Shown here: piece by piece, positions 8,094 to 17,928 of the stretch
How positions within the stretch are numbered: the first letter of the stretch is position 1
Layout of the letters: each line of letters opens with the position of its first letter
Source of the DNA: Methylophilus sp. TWE2
Lineage (GTDB): Bacteria; Pseudomonadota; Gammaproteobacteria; Burkholderiales; Methylophilaceae
Length of the DNA: 64,000 nt
Reading direction: 5' to 3'
NCBI RefSeq assembly: GCF_001183865.1
Contig: NZ_CP012020.1
Location: forward strand, 1,178,001-1,242,000
Made by a program: the position numbers and the translations under genes
The notes under the pieces: generated by a model
Seen by the model: only the letters and a program-made list of their open reading frames with translations
Told to the model about the DNA's origin: nothing
The model's database searches: none

Positions 8094-9668
8094 TTAGGCG
8101 ATTTCGCGTGTTTCCATAAACTGGATATCCGGGTAACGCTCTTGCGCCATCTGCAAATTCACACGGTTGGGCGCCAGGTAGACGTAATCATCTGCGCTAT
8201 CGAGGCCGACGTTAAAACCGTATTTATCGGCAATGGCTTTCAAGTCAGCATCTGAGCCTTTGAGCCAGCGTGCGGTGTAGCAATCATAGGGTTCAAACAC
8301 CATATCGACGCCATACTCGTGTTCCAGCCGGTGCGCTACCACATCAAACTGCAACATGCCGACGGCACCCAGGATCAGGTCATTAGACAGCAACGGGCGG
8401 AACAACTGTGCTGCGCCTTCTTCAGACAGTTGCTTGAGGCCAATCTGCAATTGCTTCATTTTCATTGGGTTTTTAATGCGTGCACGCCGGAAAAATTCTG
8501 GCGCAAACGACGGGATGCCGATAAATTTAAGTGCTTCGTTTTCGGTAAAGGTATCGCCCAGTTTAATGGTCCCGTGGTTGGGGATGCCGATAATGTCGCC
8601 AGAGTAGGCTTCATCCATGATGGTGCGGTCTTGTGCCATAAAAGTGATGGCGTTGTTGACGTTTAGCATCTTGCCTGAAGCGACCTGCTTGATTTTCATG
8701 CCACGCTCAAAACGGCCTGAGCAGACACGCAAAAAGGCAATGCGGTCACGGTGTTTGGGATCCATATTGGCTTGGATCTTAAATACAAAGCCAGCAAACT
8801 TTTCTTCGTTGGCAGCGACTACGCGCGTCGCCGTATTGCGGGATTGCGGTGGCGGCGATAAATCAACCACCGCATCCAGCAACGATTGCACACCGAAGTT
8901 ATTCACGGCAGAACCAAAGAACACCGGGGTTTGCTTGCCGCTCAAATAACGTTCTTTGTTAAATTCATTGGAGGCACCACGCACCAGCTCGATATCCACC
9001 CGTAACTCTTCAGCCTGGTAGCCTATCAGTTCGTCCAGGCGCGGGTTGTTTATGCCCTGGATGGTTTCAGAAGTGCCTTTTTCGGCGCGCGGGTCAAAGA
9101 ACAAAATACTATCTGTCACCAGGTTATAGACACCGCGAAAGGTCTTACCCATCCCAATCGGCCAGGTCATGGGCGCGCATTCCATGCCCAGGGTGGTTTC
9201 AATTTCGTCCAGTAACTCAATCGGCGCCCGGCTTTCACGGTCCAACTTGTTAATAAACGTGATAATCGGCGTGTCACGCATGCGGCAGACATTCAGCAGC
9301 TTGATGGTTTGCGCTTCCACGCCGTTGACCGAGTCAATCACCATCACAGCGGAGTCAACCGCAGTCAGTGTGCGGTAGGTGTCTTCGGAGAAGTCATCGT
9401 GACCGGGGGTGTCCAGCAAGTTCACCATGTGTTCACGGTAAGGAAACTGCATAACCGAAGAAGTCACCGAAATACCGCGTTGCTTTTCCAGCTCCATCCA
9501 GTCTGAGGTCGCATGACGCGCTGCTTTACGGCCACGCACTTCACCCGCCACCTGGATCGCGCCACCAAACCATAACAACTTTTCGGTCAGCGTGGTTTTA
9601 CCCGCATCCGGGTGCGAAATAATGGCAAAGGTACGGCGGCGTTCGACTTCTTGCTGCAAACTGGACAT
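8094..9668 (-). CDS. prfC: Peptide chain release factor 3
   Basis: GTPase that recycles RF1 and RF2 from the ribosome after termination. The 524 residues match the family length. The G1 P-loop is SHPDAGKTT (about residues 18-26), followed by the switch region around [13 protein letters not shown]3 DTPGHDDF (about 87-94) and G4 NKLD (about 141-144). An EF-Tu-like domain 2 and RF3-specific domain 3 follow. The start at 9668 gives [20 protein letters not shown], which aligns with the E. coli RF3 start, so it is probably right even though no Shine-Dalgarno sequence is present: a terminator hairpin reaches to within a few bases of the ATG. Confidence 0.96.
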   Translation of the reverse strand: MSSLQQEVERRRTFAIISHPDAGKTTLTEKLLWFGGAIQVAGEVRGRKAARHATSDWMELEKQRGISVTSSVMQFPYREHMVNLLDTPGHDDFSEDTYRTLTAVDSAVMVIDSVNGVEAQTIKLLNVCRMRDTPIITFINKLDRESRAPIELLDEIETTLGMECAPMTWPIGMGKTFRGVYNLVTDSILFFDPRAEKGTSETIQGINNPRLDELIGYQAEELRVDIELVRGASNEFNKERYLSGKQTPVFFGSAVNNFGVQSLLDAVVDLSPPPQSRNTATRVVAANEEKFAGFVFKIQANMDPKHRDRIAFLRVCSGRFERGMKIKQVASGKMLNVNNAITFMAQDRTIMDEAYSGDIIGIPNHGTIKLGDTFTENEALKFIGIPSFAPEFFRRARIKNPMKMKQLQIGLKQLSEEGAAQLFRPLLSNDLILGAVGMLQFDVVAHRLEHEYGVDMVFEPYDCYTARWLKGSDADLKAIADKYGFNVGLDSADDYVYLAPNRVNLQMAQERYPDIQFMETREIA

Positions 9669-9669
9669 G

Positions 9670-9703
9670 AAAAAATAGCGCTTTGGAAAAAAAGCGCTAT
9701 TTT
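9670..9703 (-). terminator. Rho-independent terminator between acs and prfC
   Basis: A perfect 13-base inverted repeat (AAATAGCGC core) with a 6-base loop; on the minus strand it ends in TTTTTT immediately before the prfC ATG. It can end acs transcription, but it also occupies the place where the prfC ribosome-binding site should be. Confidence 0.8.
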
Positions 9704-9727
9704 AACCTAATCAAGCACTTGGCCGGA

Positions 9728-9790
9728 TTATTTTCGCATCAGGAAAATAGCGACCGCTGCGAAAATAATCAGGATGATTAAACCTTCCAT
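9728..9790 (-). CDS. Possible 20-residue hydrophobic microprotein
   Basis: An ATG at 9790 opens a 20-codon frame that reads MEGLIILIIFAAVAIFLMRK: one transmembrane helix with an acidic N-terminus and a basic C-terminus, a topology that fits a real single-pass membrane peptide. It lies 13 bases after the acs stop on the same strand and before the terminator at 9670-9703, so it would be on the acs transcript. There is no clear Shine-Dalgarno sequence, which keeps confidence low; it could read on by coupling to acs. Confidence 0.35.
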   Translation of the reverse strand: MEGLIILIIFAAVAIFLMRK

Positions 9791-9803
9791 GGTTGGTAGA
9801 GGG

Positions 9804-11780
9804 TTAATTGACGGCTTGTTTCAATTGGTCAAGAATGGCTGGATTATCCAGGGTGGAAATATCAGATGTGATTTCTTCACCCTTTGCCAGGCTGCGCAAC
9901 AAACGGCGCATGATCTTACCTGAACGGGTTTTTGGCAGGTTGTCCCCAAAGCGGATTTCGTCCGGTTTTGCAATCGGGCCGATCTCCTTTCCTACCCATT
10001 CGCGTAGTTCAGCCACAATCTTTTTGGCTTCATCACCCTCAGGCCGTTTGCCTTTGAGTACTACATAAGCCACCACCGATTCCCCTTTGATCGGATGCGG
10101 TTTGCCGACCACAGCAGACTCTGCCACCAAGTGATTCGCCACCAGCGCCGACTCGATTTCCATGGTGCCCAGACGGTGACCAGAGACATTCAGTACATCG
10201 TCGATACGCCCCATGATGGTGAAGTTGCCAGTATCGGCATCACGCACGGCGCCATCGCCCGCCAGATATAGGTTGCCGCCTAACTCCGCAGGGAAATAGC
10301 TGGCTTTGTAACGCTCAGGATCGTTGTAAATAGTACGAATCATGGATGGCCATGGCTTTTTAATGACCAGCAGGCCTCCACTGCCCCATGGAATGTCTTT
10401 ACCGGTTTCATCGACGACATCAATGTCTATGCCTGGGAACGGTAGGGTGCAAGAGCCTGGTACCAGTGGCGTCGCGCCAGGTAGGGGCGTAATCACGTGG
10501 CCACCGGTTTCAGTCTGCCAGAAAGTGTCTACTATCGGGCAGCGGTTACCGCCAACCTGTTCGTAGTACCACATCCATGCTTCCGGGTTAATGGGTTCGC
10601 CTACGGTGCCCAGTAGGCGCAAGCTGGACAAATCGAAGTGGTTAGGATGCGTGGTGAAATCGGTCTCGCCAGCTTTGATCAGGGAGCGAATCGCCGTTGG
10701 CGCGGTATAGAACACGCTAACCTTATGGCGCTGTATCATCTCCCAGAAACGGCCAGCGTTAGGGAAGGTTGGGATGCCTTCAAACACGATTTGTGTCGCT
10801 CCCATGGCCAAGGGGCCGTAGGTGACATAGCTATGGCCAGTGATCCAGCCCACATCAGCCGTGCACCAGTAAATGTCTTCCGGCTTGATGTCGAAGGTCC
10901 AGCGCATGGTGTTCATCGCATGCAGCAGGTAACCTGCCGAGCTGTGCTGTACACCTTTGGGTTTACCAGTGGAGCCAGAAGTGTAGAGCAGGAATAATGG
11001 ATGCTCGGCATCGACCATGACTGGTTCGCAGTTGTCTGGTTTACCGGCAATCAGGTCATCCCACCAGATACATTTGTTGTCCCAGCTGACATCCTGTCCC
11101 GTTTTTTTGAACACCACAATATTGCGGATGCTGTCACAGCCACCCATGGCAATGCCTTCATCTACCGCTTGTTTCAGTGGCAAGGTTTTGCCGCCACGGT
11201 ATTGGCCATCAGAAGTGATGACAGCGACCGCTCCGGCATCAATAATGCGCTCATTCAAGCTTTTTGCCGAAAAGCCACCAAACACCACGGAGTGGATAAT
11301 GCCCAGGCGCGCGCAGGCTTGCATGGCGACAATCGCCTCAATGCCCATGGGTAAGTAAATAATAACGCGGTCACCTTTAATCAGGTTGAGTGATTTCAAA
11401 CCATTGGCGAACTGGCAAACCTGATGGTATAGCTCTTGATAGGTGACATTTTTAACCTCGCCATTATCTGCTTCAAAAATAATGGCGGTTTTATTGGGGA
11501 TTGTTTGCAGGTGTTTGTCCAGGCAGTTGGCGGAAACGTTGAGTTCGCCATCTTCAAACCATTTGTAGAACGGTGCGTTGTCCTGGTTGAGCGTTTTAGT
11601 GAATGGCTTGTGCCAAATCAATAGTTCACGCGCCAGTTTGGCCCAAAATCCTTCGTAATCCTGCAAAGCTTCTGTATGCAGGCGCTGATATTCCTCCATG
11701 CTGCCGACCGCTGCCTGGCTTGAGAAAGCTTTGCCTGGTGCAAATACGCGGTGTTCATGAAGTACAGATTCGATAGACAT
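9804..11780 (-). CDS. acs: Acetyl-CoA synthetase
   Basis: AMP-forming ligase that makes acetyl-CoA from acetate, ATP and CoA in the cytoplasm. I use the ATG at 11780 (658 residues) because GGGGGA lies 5 bases upstream; the frame also contains an in-frame TTG at 11792. The adenylation P-loop-like motif [11 protein letters not shown] is near residue 265. The C-terminal hinge and acetylatable-lysine motif [12 protein letters not shown] is near 615-626, which implies control by lysine acetylation as in other Acs enzymes. Full family length. It is transcribed away from glnE, with 119 bases between the start codons. Confidence 0.97.
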   Translation of the reverse strand: MSIESVLHEHRVFAPGKAFSSQAAVGSMEEYQRLHTEALQDYEGFWAKLARELLIWHKPFTKTLNQDNAPFYKWFEDGELNVSANCLDKHLQTIPNKTAIIFEADNGEVKNVTYQELYHQVCQFANGLKSLNLIKGDRVIIYLPMGIEAIVAMQACARLGIIHSVVFGGFSAKSLNERIIDAGAVAVITSDGQYRGGKTLPLKQAVDEGIAMGGCDSIRNIVVFKKTGQDVSWDNKCIWWDDLIAGKPDNCEPVMVDAEHPLFLLYTSGSTGKPKGVQHSSAGYLLHAMNTMRWTFDIKPEDIYWCTADVGWITGHSYVTYGPLAMGATQIVFEGIPTFPNAGRFWEMIQRHKVSVFYTAPTAIRSLIKAGETDFTTHPNHFDLSSLRLLGTVGEPINPEAWMWYYEQVGGNRCPIVDTFWQTETGGHVITPLPGATPLVPGSCTLPFPGIDIDVVDETGKDIPWGSGGLLVIKKPWPSMIRTIYNDPERYKASYFPAELGGNLYLAGDGAVRDADTGNFTIMGRIDDVLNVSGHRLGTMEIESALVANHLVAESAVVGKPHPIKGESVVAYVVLKGKRPEGDEAKKIVAELREWVGKEIGPIAKPDEIRFGDNLPKTRSGKIMRRLLRSLAKGEEITSDISTLDNPAILDQLKQAVN

Positions 11781-11899
11781 AGCGTCCCCCAAAAATCAGT
11801 GTCAAAAAATGAAAGTGTGGTTGAACCTCAGGTATTATTATTCTGGTTCTGATTAACGAACTCTCCGAGCACACATTCCATTACAAGAGCAGAAATCTC

Positions 11900-14617
11900 A
11901 TGCAACAGCTTGCCCAAATTCTAACAGAAAAGCAGGTCGCGTCTACAGAAGCGGCTTATTTACTGCATGCGGCAGCCTGCAGCCCTTTTTTTGCCAGATT
12001 CGTTACGAAACATACAGATTTTATAACTGATTTGTTAGATAACTTATATAAGACATATAAGACTCAGGATGTTAATACTCTGTTTGTATTTGAAAAAAAT
12101 ATTGAAGAAACTGTTTTTTTACAACATCTCAGGCTGTTAAGGCAGCGTTTGATGGCGCATATGATCTTGCGCGATCTCAATGGGCTGGCTGATTTTGCCG
12201 AAGTGGCGGAAATCACCAGTGCCCTCGCAGAATCGGCGATTACCGCTGCGGCCGATTATTATCATGACCGCCTGGTGGCTACCTATGGTGTTCCGCGCGA
12301 TGCCAGCGGCCACCCACAACAACTTATTGTGGTGGGCATGGGCAAGCTGGGCGGGCGTGAGCTCAACGTGTCGTCAGATATTGACCTGATTTTTGCTTAC
12401 GAAAATGAAGGTGTCACTGATGGCGAGAAGTCTATCAGTAACCAGGATTTTTTTACGCGCCTGGGTAAAAAACTCATTGCTGCACTTGATGAGGCGACAG
12501 CGGATGGTTTTGTATTCAGGGTGGATATGCGCCTGCGGCCCTTTGGCTCGGAAGGGGCGCTGGTCTGCAACCTAGATGCACTGGAAGACTATTACCAGAA
12601 TTATGGCCGCGAGTGGGAACGTTACGCCTGGATCAAGGGGCGTGTGGTGTATGGGCCTGAGGCCGCCTTAAGCAAGGTGATGAGGCCATTTGTATTCCGC
12701 AAGTATCTTGATTTTAATGCTTATGCTTCCATGCGTGACCTCAAGGTGCAGATCCAGCGCGATGTGGTCCAGCGCCGTTTATCCAACAACATCAAACTGG
12801 GCCGTGGCGGCATCCGTGAAGTGGAGTTCATCGCGCAGGTATTTCAGTTGATCCGCGGTGGCCAGGTGCCGGATTTGCAGATCAAACCGACCCTGGCTGT
12901 GTTGGATTGCCTGGCAGCCCGCGGCATGTTGCCAGCGCCGGATGTGGCAGCGCTGAAGGAGAGTTATATTTACCTGCGTAACCTCGAACATCGCTTGATG
13001 TATATTGATGACCAGCAGACTCAGGACTTGCCAGATTCAGAGACCTATCGCGGTTATCTGTTGCAAATGGTCCACCATACTGACTGGGCGAGTTTTATGA
13101 CGGAGCTTAACCTCCATCGCGACCGCGTACAGCGTTTCTTTGATGATACGTTTAAAGATGCGAAAAACGAGGATTTGCACCAGGAAAAGGCGTTATGGCA
13201 GGGGACGCTTTTTGCCGCAGAAGCCGAACAATGGCTTGTGCAGCACGGTTACACGCGCGCCAATGATATTGTGCATTTATTACAGCAGACCCGGCAAAGC
13301 CAGCGTATCCAGCAGCTGCCGGAACAAAGCCGGCGGCGCCTGGATCAACTGATGCCTTTGCTGTTGCGCGAGGCCAGCCAGCAGCAAAGCACTACGCCTG
13401 ATACTGCATTAATCCGCACACTGGATTTACTCGAAAGTATTTGCCGCCGCGCCAGCTACCTGGCGTTGCTGGCCGAGTTTCCCGATGCATTGGCCTTGAT
13501 TGTGAAACTGTGTGCCGCCAGCCCCTGGATTGCCCAATATGTGTCTGCACACCCGATTTTGCTCGATGAGCTGCTCAATAAACAAACCTTGTTCAAGCGG
13601 CTGGATGCGACGCAGTTAAAAGCTGAGTTGACGCGCCACATGCAACAACTGGCGGGCGATGTGGAAGCGCAGATGGATGCCATGCGGCATTTCAAGCATG
13701 CCAATGTACTCAAGATTGCAGCGCAGGATTTAATGACGGCTTTGCCACTGGAAGCCATTTCAGACGATTTAAGTGCGCTGGCGGATGTGATTCTGCAAGT
13801 CAGCGTGCAGACGGTTTGGCAGAACCTGTCATTCAAACATCTGGATACGCCAAAATTCGCCGTGATAGGGTATGGCAAGCTGGGCGGTAAGGAATTGGGT
13901 TACGTGTCAGACCTGGATATTATCTTCCTGTATGACGATGATGCAGATAAAGTTCAGGAAATTTACGCCCGCTTTGCCCAGCGACTAAACACCTGGTTTA
14001 ACACTCTCACCAATGCTGGGCTGTTATATGAAACCGATTTGCAGTTGCGCCCGGATGGTAACAGTGGCCTGCTTGTGAGTACGGTGCAGGCATTCTCAGA
14101 GTACCAGCAACACAAAGCCTGGGTATGGGAGCACCAGGCCATTACCCGTGCACGTTTCGTGGCTGGTGATGATGCAATTGGTACGGCTTTTGAGCGCATC
14201 CGTCATGACATTATTTGCCAATCGCGTGATATGAATGGACTAAAGCAGGAGATTGTCCAAATGCGCGAAAAAATGCGTGAGGCGCATAAACCCAAGCCGG
14301 GCTTTTTTGATGTCAAACAGGGTGCGGGCGGCATTATTGATGTTGAATTTATTGTGCAATATCTGGTACTCGCGCATGCTGCCAGTTATCCAGAGCTCAC
14401 AGACAATATCGGCAATATCGGCCTGTTGCGACGTTGCGCGCAATTAGGGTTGATCACCTCGCTTGCGCTGGCCGAACAAGTCGCAGATGCCTATCGGGAG
14501 TATCGCACCTTGATTCATCATGTGAAGTTACAGGGCTCGGAGGCGGTTGTGCCAACGGAAGAATTGCAAGCTGAGCGCGAAGCCGTCAGCCAGTTATGGC
14601 AGATGTTGCTTTCTTGA
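11900..14617 (+). CDS. glnE: Bifunctional glutamine synthetase adenylyltransferase/deadenylase
   Basis: Controls glutamine synthetase by attaching and removing AMP in response to PII. The 905-residue protein carries the two tandem nucleotidyltransferase domains of GlnE. The N-terminal deadenylase has GMGKLGGRELNVSSDIDLIF (about residues 146-165). The C-terminal adenylyltransferase has GYGKLGGKELGYVSDLDIIF (about 657-676). Each contains the catalytic G-S/SD-x-D triad pattern. It is slightly shorter than the E. coli enzyme (about 946). The gene stands alone, divergent from acs and convergent with the diguanylate cyclase gene, 11 bases from its stop. Confidence 0.96.
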   Translation: MQQLAQILTEKQVASTEAAYLLHAAACSPFFARFVTKHTDFITDLLDNLYKTYKTQDVNTLFVFEKNIEETVFLQHLRLLRQRLMAHMILRDLNGLADFAEVAEITSALAESAITAAADYYHDRLVATYGVPRDASGHPQQLIVVGMGKLGGRELNVSSDIDLIFAYENEGVTDGEKSISNQDFFTRLGKKLIAALDEATADGFVFRVDMRLRPFGSEGALVCNLDALEDYYQNYGREWERYAWIKGRVVYGPEAALSKVMRPFVFRKYLDFNAYASMRDLKVQIQRDVVQRRLSNNIKLGRGGIREVEFIAQVFQLIRGGQVPDLQIKPTLAVLDCLAARGMLPAPDVAALKESYIYLRNLEHRLMYIDDQQTQDLPDSETYRGYLLQMVHHTDWASFMTELNLHRDRVQRFFDDTFKDAKNEDLHQEKALWQGTLFAAEAEQWLVQHGYTRANDIVHLLQQTRQSQRIQQLPEQSRRRLDQLMPLLLREASQQQSTTPDTALIRTLDLLESICRRASYLALLAEFPDALALIVKLCAASPWIAQYVSAHPILLDELLNKQTLFKRLDATQLKAELTRHMQQLAGDVEAQMDAMRHFKHANVLKIAAQDLMTALPLEAISDDLSALADVILQVSVQTVWQNLSFKHLDTPKFAVIGYGKLGGKELGYVSDLDIIFLYDDDADKVQEIYARFAQRLNTWFNTLTNAGLLYETDLQLRPDGNSGLLVSTVQAFSEYQQHKAWVWEHQAITRARFVAGDDAIGTAFERIRHDIICQSRDMNGLKQEIVQMREKMREAHKPKPGFFDVKQGAGGIIDVEFIVQYLVLAHAASYPELTDNIGNIGLLRRCAQLGLITSLALAEQVADAYREYRTLIHHVKLQGSEAVVPTEELQAEREAVSQLWQMLLS

Positions 14618-14628
14618 ATGACGCTTGA

Positions 14629-16590
14629 TCAGGGTTCGGAGATGTCTTCCTGTGCAGCCGTCCAGTTGCCAGAATAACTCACCACGCGGTTGCGTCCAGT
14701 TTGCTTGGCTTCGTACAGGGCTAGGTCGGCGTGTTTGTAGAGTAGCTCATAAGCGTAAATAGTCTCCGATGAACTGGAAATGCCTATGCTGATCGTGGTA
14801 TGGAAACGTTGCGTATGTAGCGACGTGTGGAATGACAGCTCGGCAATCCTTGCACGGATACGTTCGGCGATGACCTGTGCTTCCTCCAGGCTGGTCCCCG
14901 GCAATATCACTGCGAATTCTTCACCGCCTAGTCTGCCAAGCAGGTCTTTGTCACGGATAGTTTTTTCTATGGTACGGGCGCAGGCAACCAATACCTGGTC
15001 ACCTTGCGGGTGGCCATAAGAGTCATTGATGATCTTAAAGAAATCGATATCCAGCATCAGGAAACAGACCGTAGACCCAGCGTGATCCGCCTGTTGCAGC
15101 AAGGCTTTGGCCCGGTTATAAAAAGAATGCCGGTTAGGAATCTGTGTCAGGCTGTCTATGGTCGCCTCTTTTTCTGCTTTGTCTTTTGCCTTTTGCAATT
15201 CGCGTGTCCTGATCTTGACCTGGTCTTCAAGCGTATGCGTGAGGTGTTGCATATCGCCTCGGAATTGCTGCAGGCTGCTGGACATGCTTTTGAATAACTT
15301 GGCCAGTTTGCCGATTTCATTATCCAGCTGGTCGGGAAGGGGCAGTACATTACCGGTAATTTTGTCGTAACGTTGGGCCTCAATTGCACTAGACGCATCT
15401 ATAAAGGTTTCCAGGGGCTCAATGACTTTTTTCTTCATCACCAGATACAGCATGATCAGCTCGATAATCAAGGCTAATAGGCTGATGATCAGGATAAATT
15501 TGGCAGCTTTCAGTGAAGGAGAGGAGAGCAGGGACTTGGGGTAGACGGTGACGAACCACCAGCCTGGGCCTTCAATCTTGGTGGTTGCCAGGAACTCGTC
15601 CTCTGCTTCGACAATAAAATAATCCGCCTGTTTTTTCTGAATCGTCGCCCGCAAAGTCTGGAAATAATGGCTGAGTTGAGCATCTTTCAGTTGTGAAATC
15701 ATCAACATACCGTGCGTGCGGTTCATCTCTTTTATTTTTGCCGGATGCGCAATCAGGCGGCCATCTTCTCGGAAAATGAAGTTATAGGTGCCAGACAAGT
15801 GATCATTAAAAACGCGGTTAAACAAGGCGTTAAGTAAAATATCGTGGCCGATATTCAAGGTGTTGGTGGGCGTAATGTCGACGGGTGTTTCCAATGACAC
15901 CATCCATTCGAGTGCAGTCGGGTCATAATAAAGGCCAGTCCAGACGCTTTTTCGCTCAGGATTATTTTTAGGGGTGGTGATATAGACCCATTCTTCTGAC
16001 ACCACATTCAGTTTGCTGCTTGCGTTATCGGCCCACCTGACCCCGGGCCAATAGACGATGTTGACGTTCTCCGGCATGGAGACATAGAGGTTGGCGAATT
16101 GCTGCGTCCAGGCAATCCCGAAGTGATCCACAAGCGTGTAGGCCAGCAGGAGTTTTTTTCTGAAATCATGATCATCTGCCGGTGCATTCGCCCCTACATA
16201 GGCAGTAATGTCTTTGCTGATCAGGCCAGACGGGTTAAAAAAGCCATCGTAGGCTTTTTTTTGTAAATGAATGGTGTGGTCAGGTCTTTTTTCAAAGACC
16301 TGCCAGAAAAAGCGGTCATTATAAAAAAATTCCTGTTGCCAGTGGGCCAGGAAGCTCGCCCTGAAAATCTGGTGGTTTGATTCAGCCAGCCTGAAAATGA
16401 CGCTTTCTCGCTGGCCGCGCTCATGTATGTAATGTTTCAGGCCATCGATGGTTGAATTGACCAGGGTTTTGTAGATATGCCAATACGTCAGCGCACTCAC
16501 GACAATAATCACGATGCTGACCCTTAAGGCCATTTGCAGCATGACTTCCATGGTGAGGGATTGTTTGTAATTCAGGAAACGCATGACCAT
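14629..16590 (-). CDS. Membrane-bound diguanylate cyclase (periplasmic sensor, HAMP, GGDEF)
   Basis: Predicted c-di-GMP synthase of 653 residues. An N-terminal helix (about 18-42) precedes a roughly 320-residue periplasmic sensing region. A second helix (about 372-394) leads to a HAMP-like linker ending near 470, a short coiled coil (LEDQVKIRTRELQKAKDKAEKE) and a GGDEF domain. The active site is GGEEF at 555-559 and an allosteric inhibition site RDKD at 546-549 sits exactly five residues before it, so product inhibition is expected. The sensor resembles double-CACHE domains in layout, but the ligand is unknown. An FNR-like box lies about 115 bases upstream. Confidence 0.9.
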   Translation of the reverse strand: MVMRFLNYKQSLTMEVMLQMALRVSIVIIVVSALTYWHIYKTLVNSTIDGLKHYIHERGQRESVIFRLAESNHQIFRASFLAHWQQEFFYNDRFFWQVFEKRPDHTIHLQKKAYDGFFNPSGLISKDITAYVGANAPADDHDFRKKLLLAYTLVDHFGIAWTQQFANLYVSMPENVNIVYWPGVRWADNASSKLNVVSEEWVYITTPKNNPERKSVWTGLYYDPTALEWMVSLETPVDITPTNTLNIGHDILLNALFNRVFNDHLSGTYNFIFREDGRLIAHPAKIKEMNRTHGMLMISQLKDAQLSHYFQTLRATIQKKQADYFIVEAEDEFLATTKIEGPGWWFVTVYPKSLLSSPSLKAAKFILIISLLALIIELIMLYLVMKKKVIEPLETFIDASSAIEAQRYDKITGNVLPLPDQLDNEIGKLAKLFKSMSSSLQQFRGDMQHLTHTLEDQVKIRTRELQKAKDKAEKEATIDSLTQIPNRHSFYNRAKALLQQADHAGSTVCFLMLDIDFFKIINDSYGHPQGDQVLVACARTIEKTIRDKDLLGRLGGEEFAVILPGTSLEEAQVIAERIRARIAELSFHTSLHTQRFHTTISIGISSSSETIYAYELLYKHADLALYEAKQTGRNRVVSYSGNWTAAQEDISEP

Positions 16591-16893
16591 TAAAGCAAGC
16601 TAAAGCTGCGACAAGCAGACCCCGTGGGCTGGGTAGGGCTTAAGGAATGATCAGTGATGGTATTGCGGCAGTGCACGCGACAAGTTCTTATTGTGATGTT
16701 GTATTAATCTACATCAACTGCATAGTCTGAGTTGAGGTATCCCCAATTGCTAACATACTACTGCTCAGGCGAGGATGCAATGGCAAAATGCGGCAAACAA
16801 AATGCTATATCTCCATTTGGCAGTGAGCAAACAGGCAGCATACCTAACGTAAGCTGCCCGCGTGGCAGGTCGGAGAAATGCTGGCCACTGGAC
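16591..16893. other. Intergenic region between dhaK and the diguanylate cyclase gene
   Basis: About 300 bases without a convincing gene. Short frames on both strands have no ribosome-binding site or family-like composition. It holds an FNR-like palindrome (16704-16717) and a weak GGCAGC/GCTGCC inverted repeat (16833-16858) without a T-tract. It must contain the promoter of the diguanylate cyclase gene. Confidence 0.5.
16704..16717 (-). promoter_or_regulatory. FNR/ANR-type box
   Basis: On the minus strand TTGATGTAGATTAA matches the FNR-family consensus TTGAT-N4-ATCAA at all but one position. It lies upstream of the diguanylate cyclase gene, about 115 bases from its start. Regulation by an FNR-family factor is inferred. 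Confidence 0.45.
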
Positions 16894-17892
16894 TTAGCAG
16901 CCCCAACGCAACCCGGCAGTATGCACGGGACTATCCCAGTGCTGGGTAATTTCATTGTCCAGCAAGCAAACGGTGAGCGAAGCACCGGCCATATCAATCG
17001 CGGTTGTGTAGTTGCCCACCAGGCTGCGGGTGATATGAAAGCCTTTTTCAGTTAGCAACTTGGCGGCCGTATTGTAGATTAAATACAACTCCATCAGCGG
17101 TGTTGCGCCAAGGCCGTTGACCAGCATCAAAATATCCCCATGGGTGGGTAATTGTTTGGCTTCAATATCCTGCACGATGGCTGCGACCATATCAGCCACA
17201 ATCGCATCAGCCTCTCGCATAGCCTCTCGACGGCGGCCTGGCTCACCGTGTATGCCGACGCCCATCTCTATCTCGTCCTCACTGATATCAAATGTGGGGC
17301 GACCAGCCGCTGGGACTGTACAGCTGGTCAGTGCGGCGCCAATGCTGGAAGTGCGCACATTAATTTTGTCGCCCAAGGCTTTGCAACTTGCCAGATCAGC
17401 ACCTGTTTCTGCCAGGCTGCCTACACATTTTTCGACAATCACAGTCCCTGCCACGCCGCGTCTGCCAGTGGTGTAAGTGCTATTAACGACCGCACAGTCA
17501 TCAGAAGTCAGCACGGTAGCATGCTCAAACGGCAGCATCTCAGTGGCCATTTCAAAATTCATGACATCGCCCGCATAATTCTTGACGATAAACAGCACGC
17601 CTTTGCCGGCATGCACGGCTTCAGCCGCAGCCAGCATCTGGTCTGGTGTGGGGGAGGTGAATACCTGGCCGGGGCAGGCTGCATCCAGCATGCCTTTGCC
17701 TACATAGCCAGCATGCAATGGCTCGTGTCCTGAGCCACCCCCTGAAATTAAAACAACCTTGTTGTTTGATTTTTGCTTGCGGGCAACAAAGGTCGGGTCA
17801 AATTGTACTTCCACCAGCTCTGAATGCGCAGCAGCAAATCCACTCAGACTTTCAACAAGCATCTGGTCTACGTTGTTCAAGAATTTTTTCAT
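16894..17892 (-). CDS. dhaK: Dihydroxyacetone kinase subunit DhaK
   Basis: Substrate-binding subunit that holds dihydroxyacetone covalently while DhaL delivers phosphate. The 332-residue protein has GGGSGHEPLHAGYVG (residues 51-65, with His56) and the His that forms the hemiaminal with substrate in GVGIHGEPG (His215). A GGAG Shine-Dalgarno sequence lies 6 bases before the ATG. It follows dhaL by 36 bases on the same strand, so the order is dhaL-dhaK. No dhaM or other PTS gene is visible, so the phosphate donor must be encoded elsewhere or differ. In a methylotroph the kinase could feed dihydroxyacetone into triose phosphates; that is inference. Confidence 0.93.
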   Translation of the reverse strand: MKKFLNNVDQMLVESLSGFAAAHSELVEVQFDPTFVARKQKSNNKVVLISGGGSGHEPLHAGYVGKGMLDAACPGQVFTSPTPDQMLAAAEAVHAGKGVLFIVKNYAGDVMNFEMATEMLPFEHATVLTSDDCAVVNSTYTTGRRGVAGTVIVEKCVGSLAETGADLASCKALGDKINVRTSSIGAALTSCTVPAAGRPTFDISEDEIEMGVGIHGEPGRRREAMREADAIVADMVAAIVQDIEAKQLPTHGDILMLVNGLGATPLMELYLIYNTAAKLLTEKGFHITRSLVGNYTTAIDMAGASLTVCLLDNEITQHWDSPVHTAGLRWGC

Positions 17893-17928
17893 GTTTACTC
17901 CGGAGTGATAAATGCGTTTGAGGGTTGT

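Noticed and set aside
16732..17055. Plus-strand open frame reaching into dhaK
   Set aside because: It lies opposite dhaK, has no ribosome-binding site and no recognisable family; it is a shadow of the coding strand.
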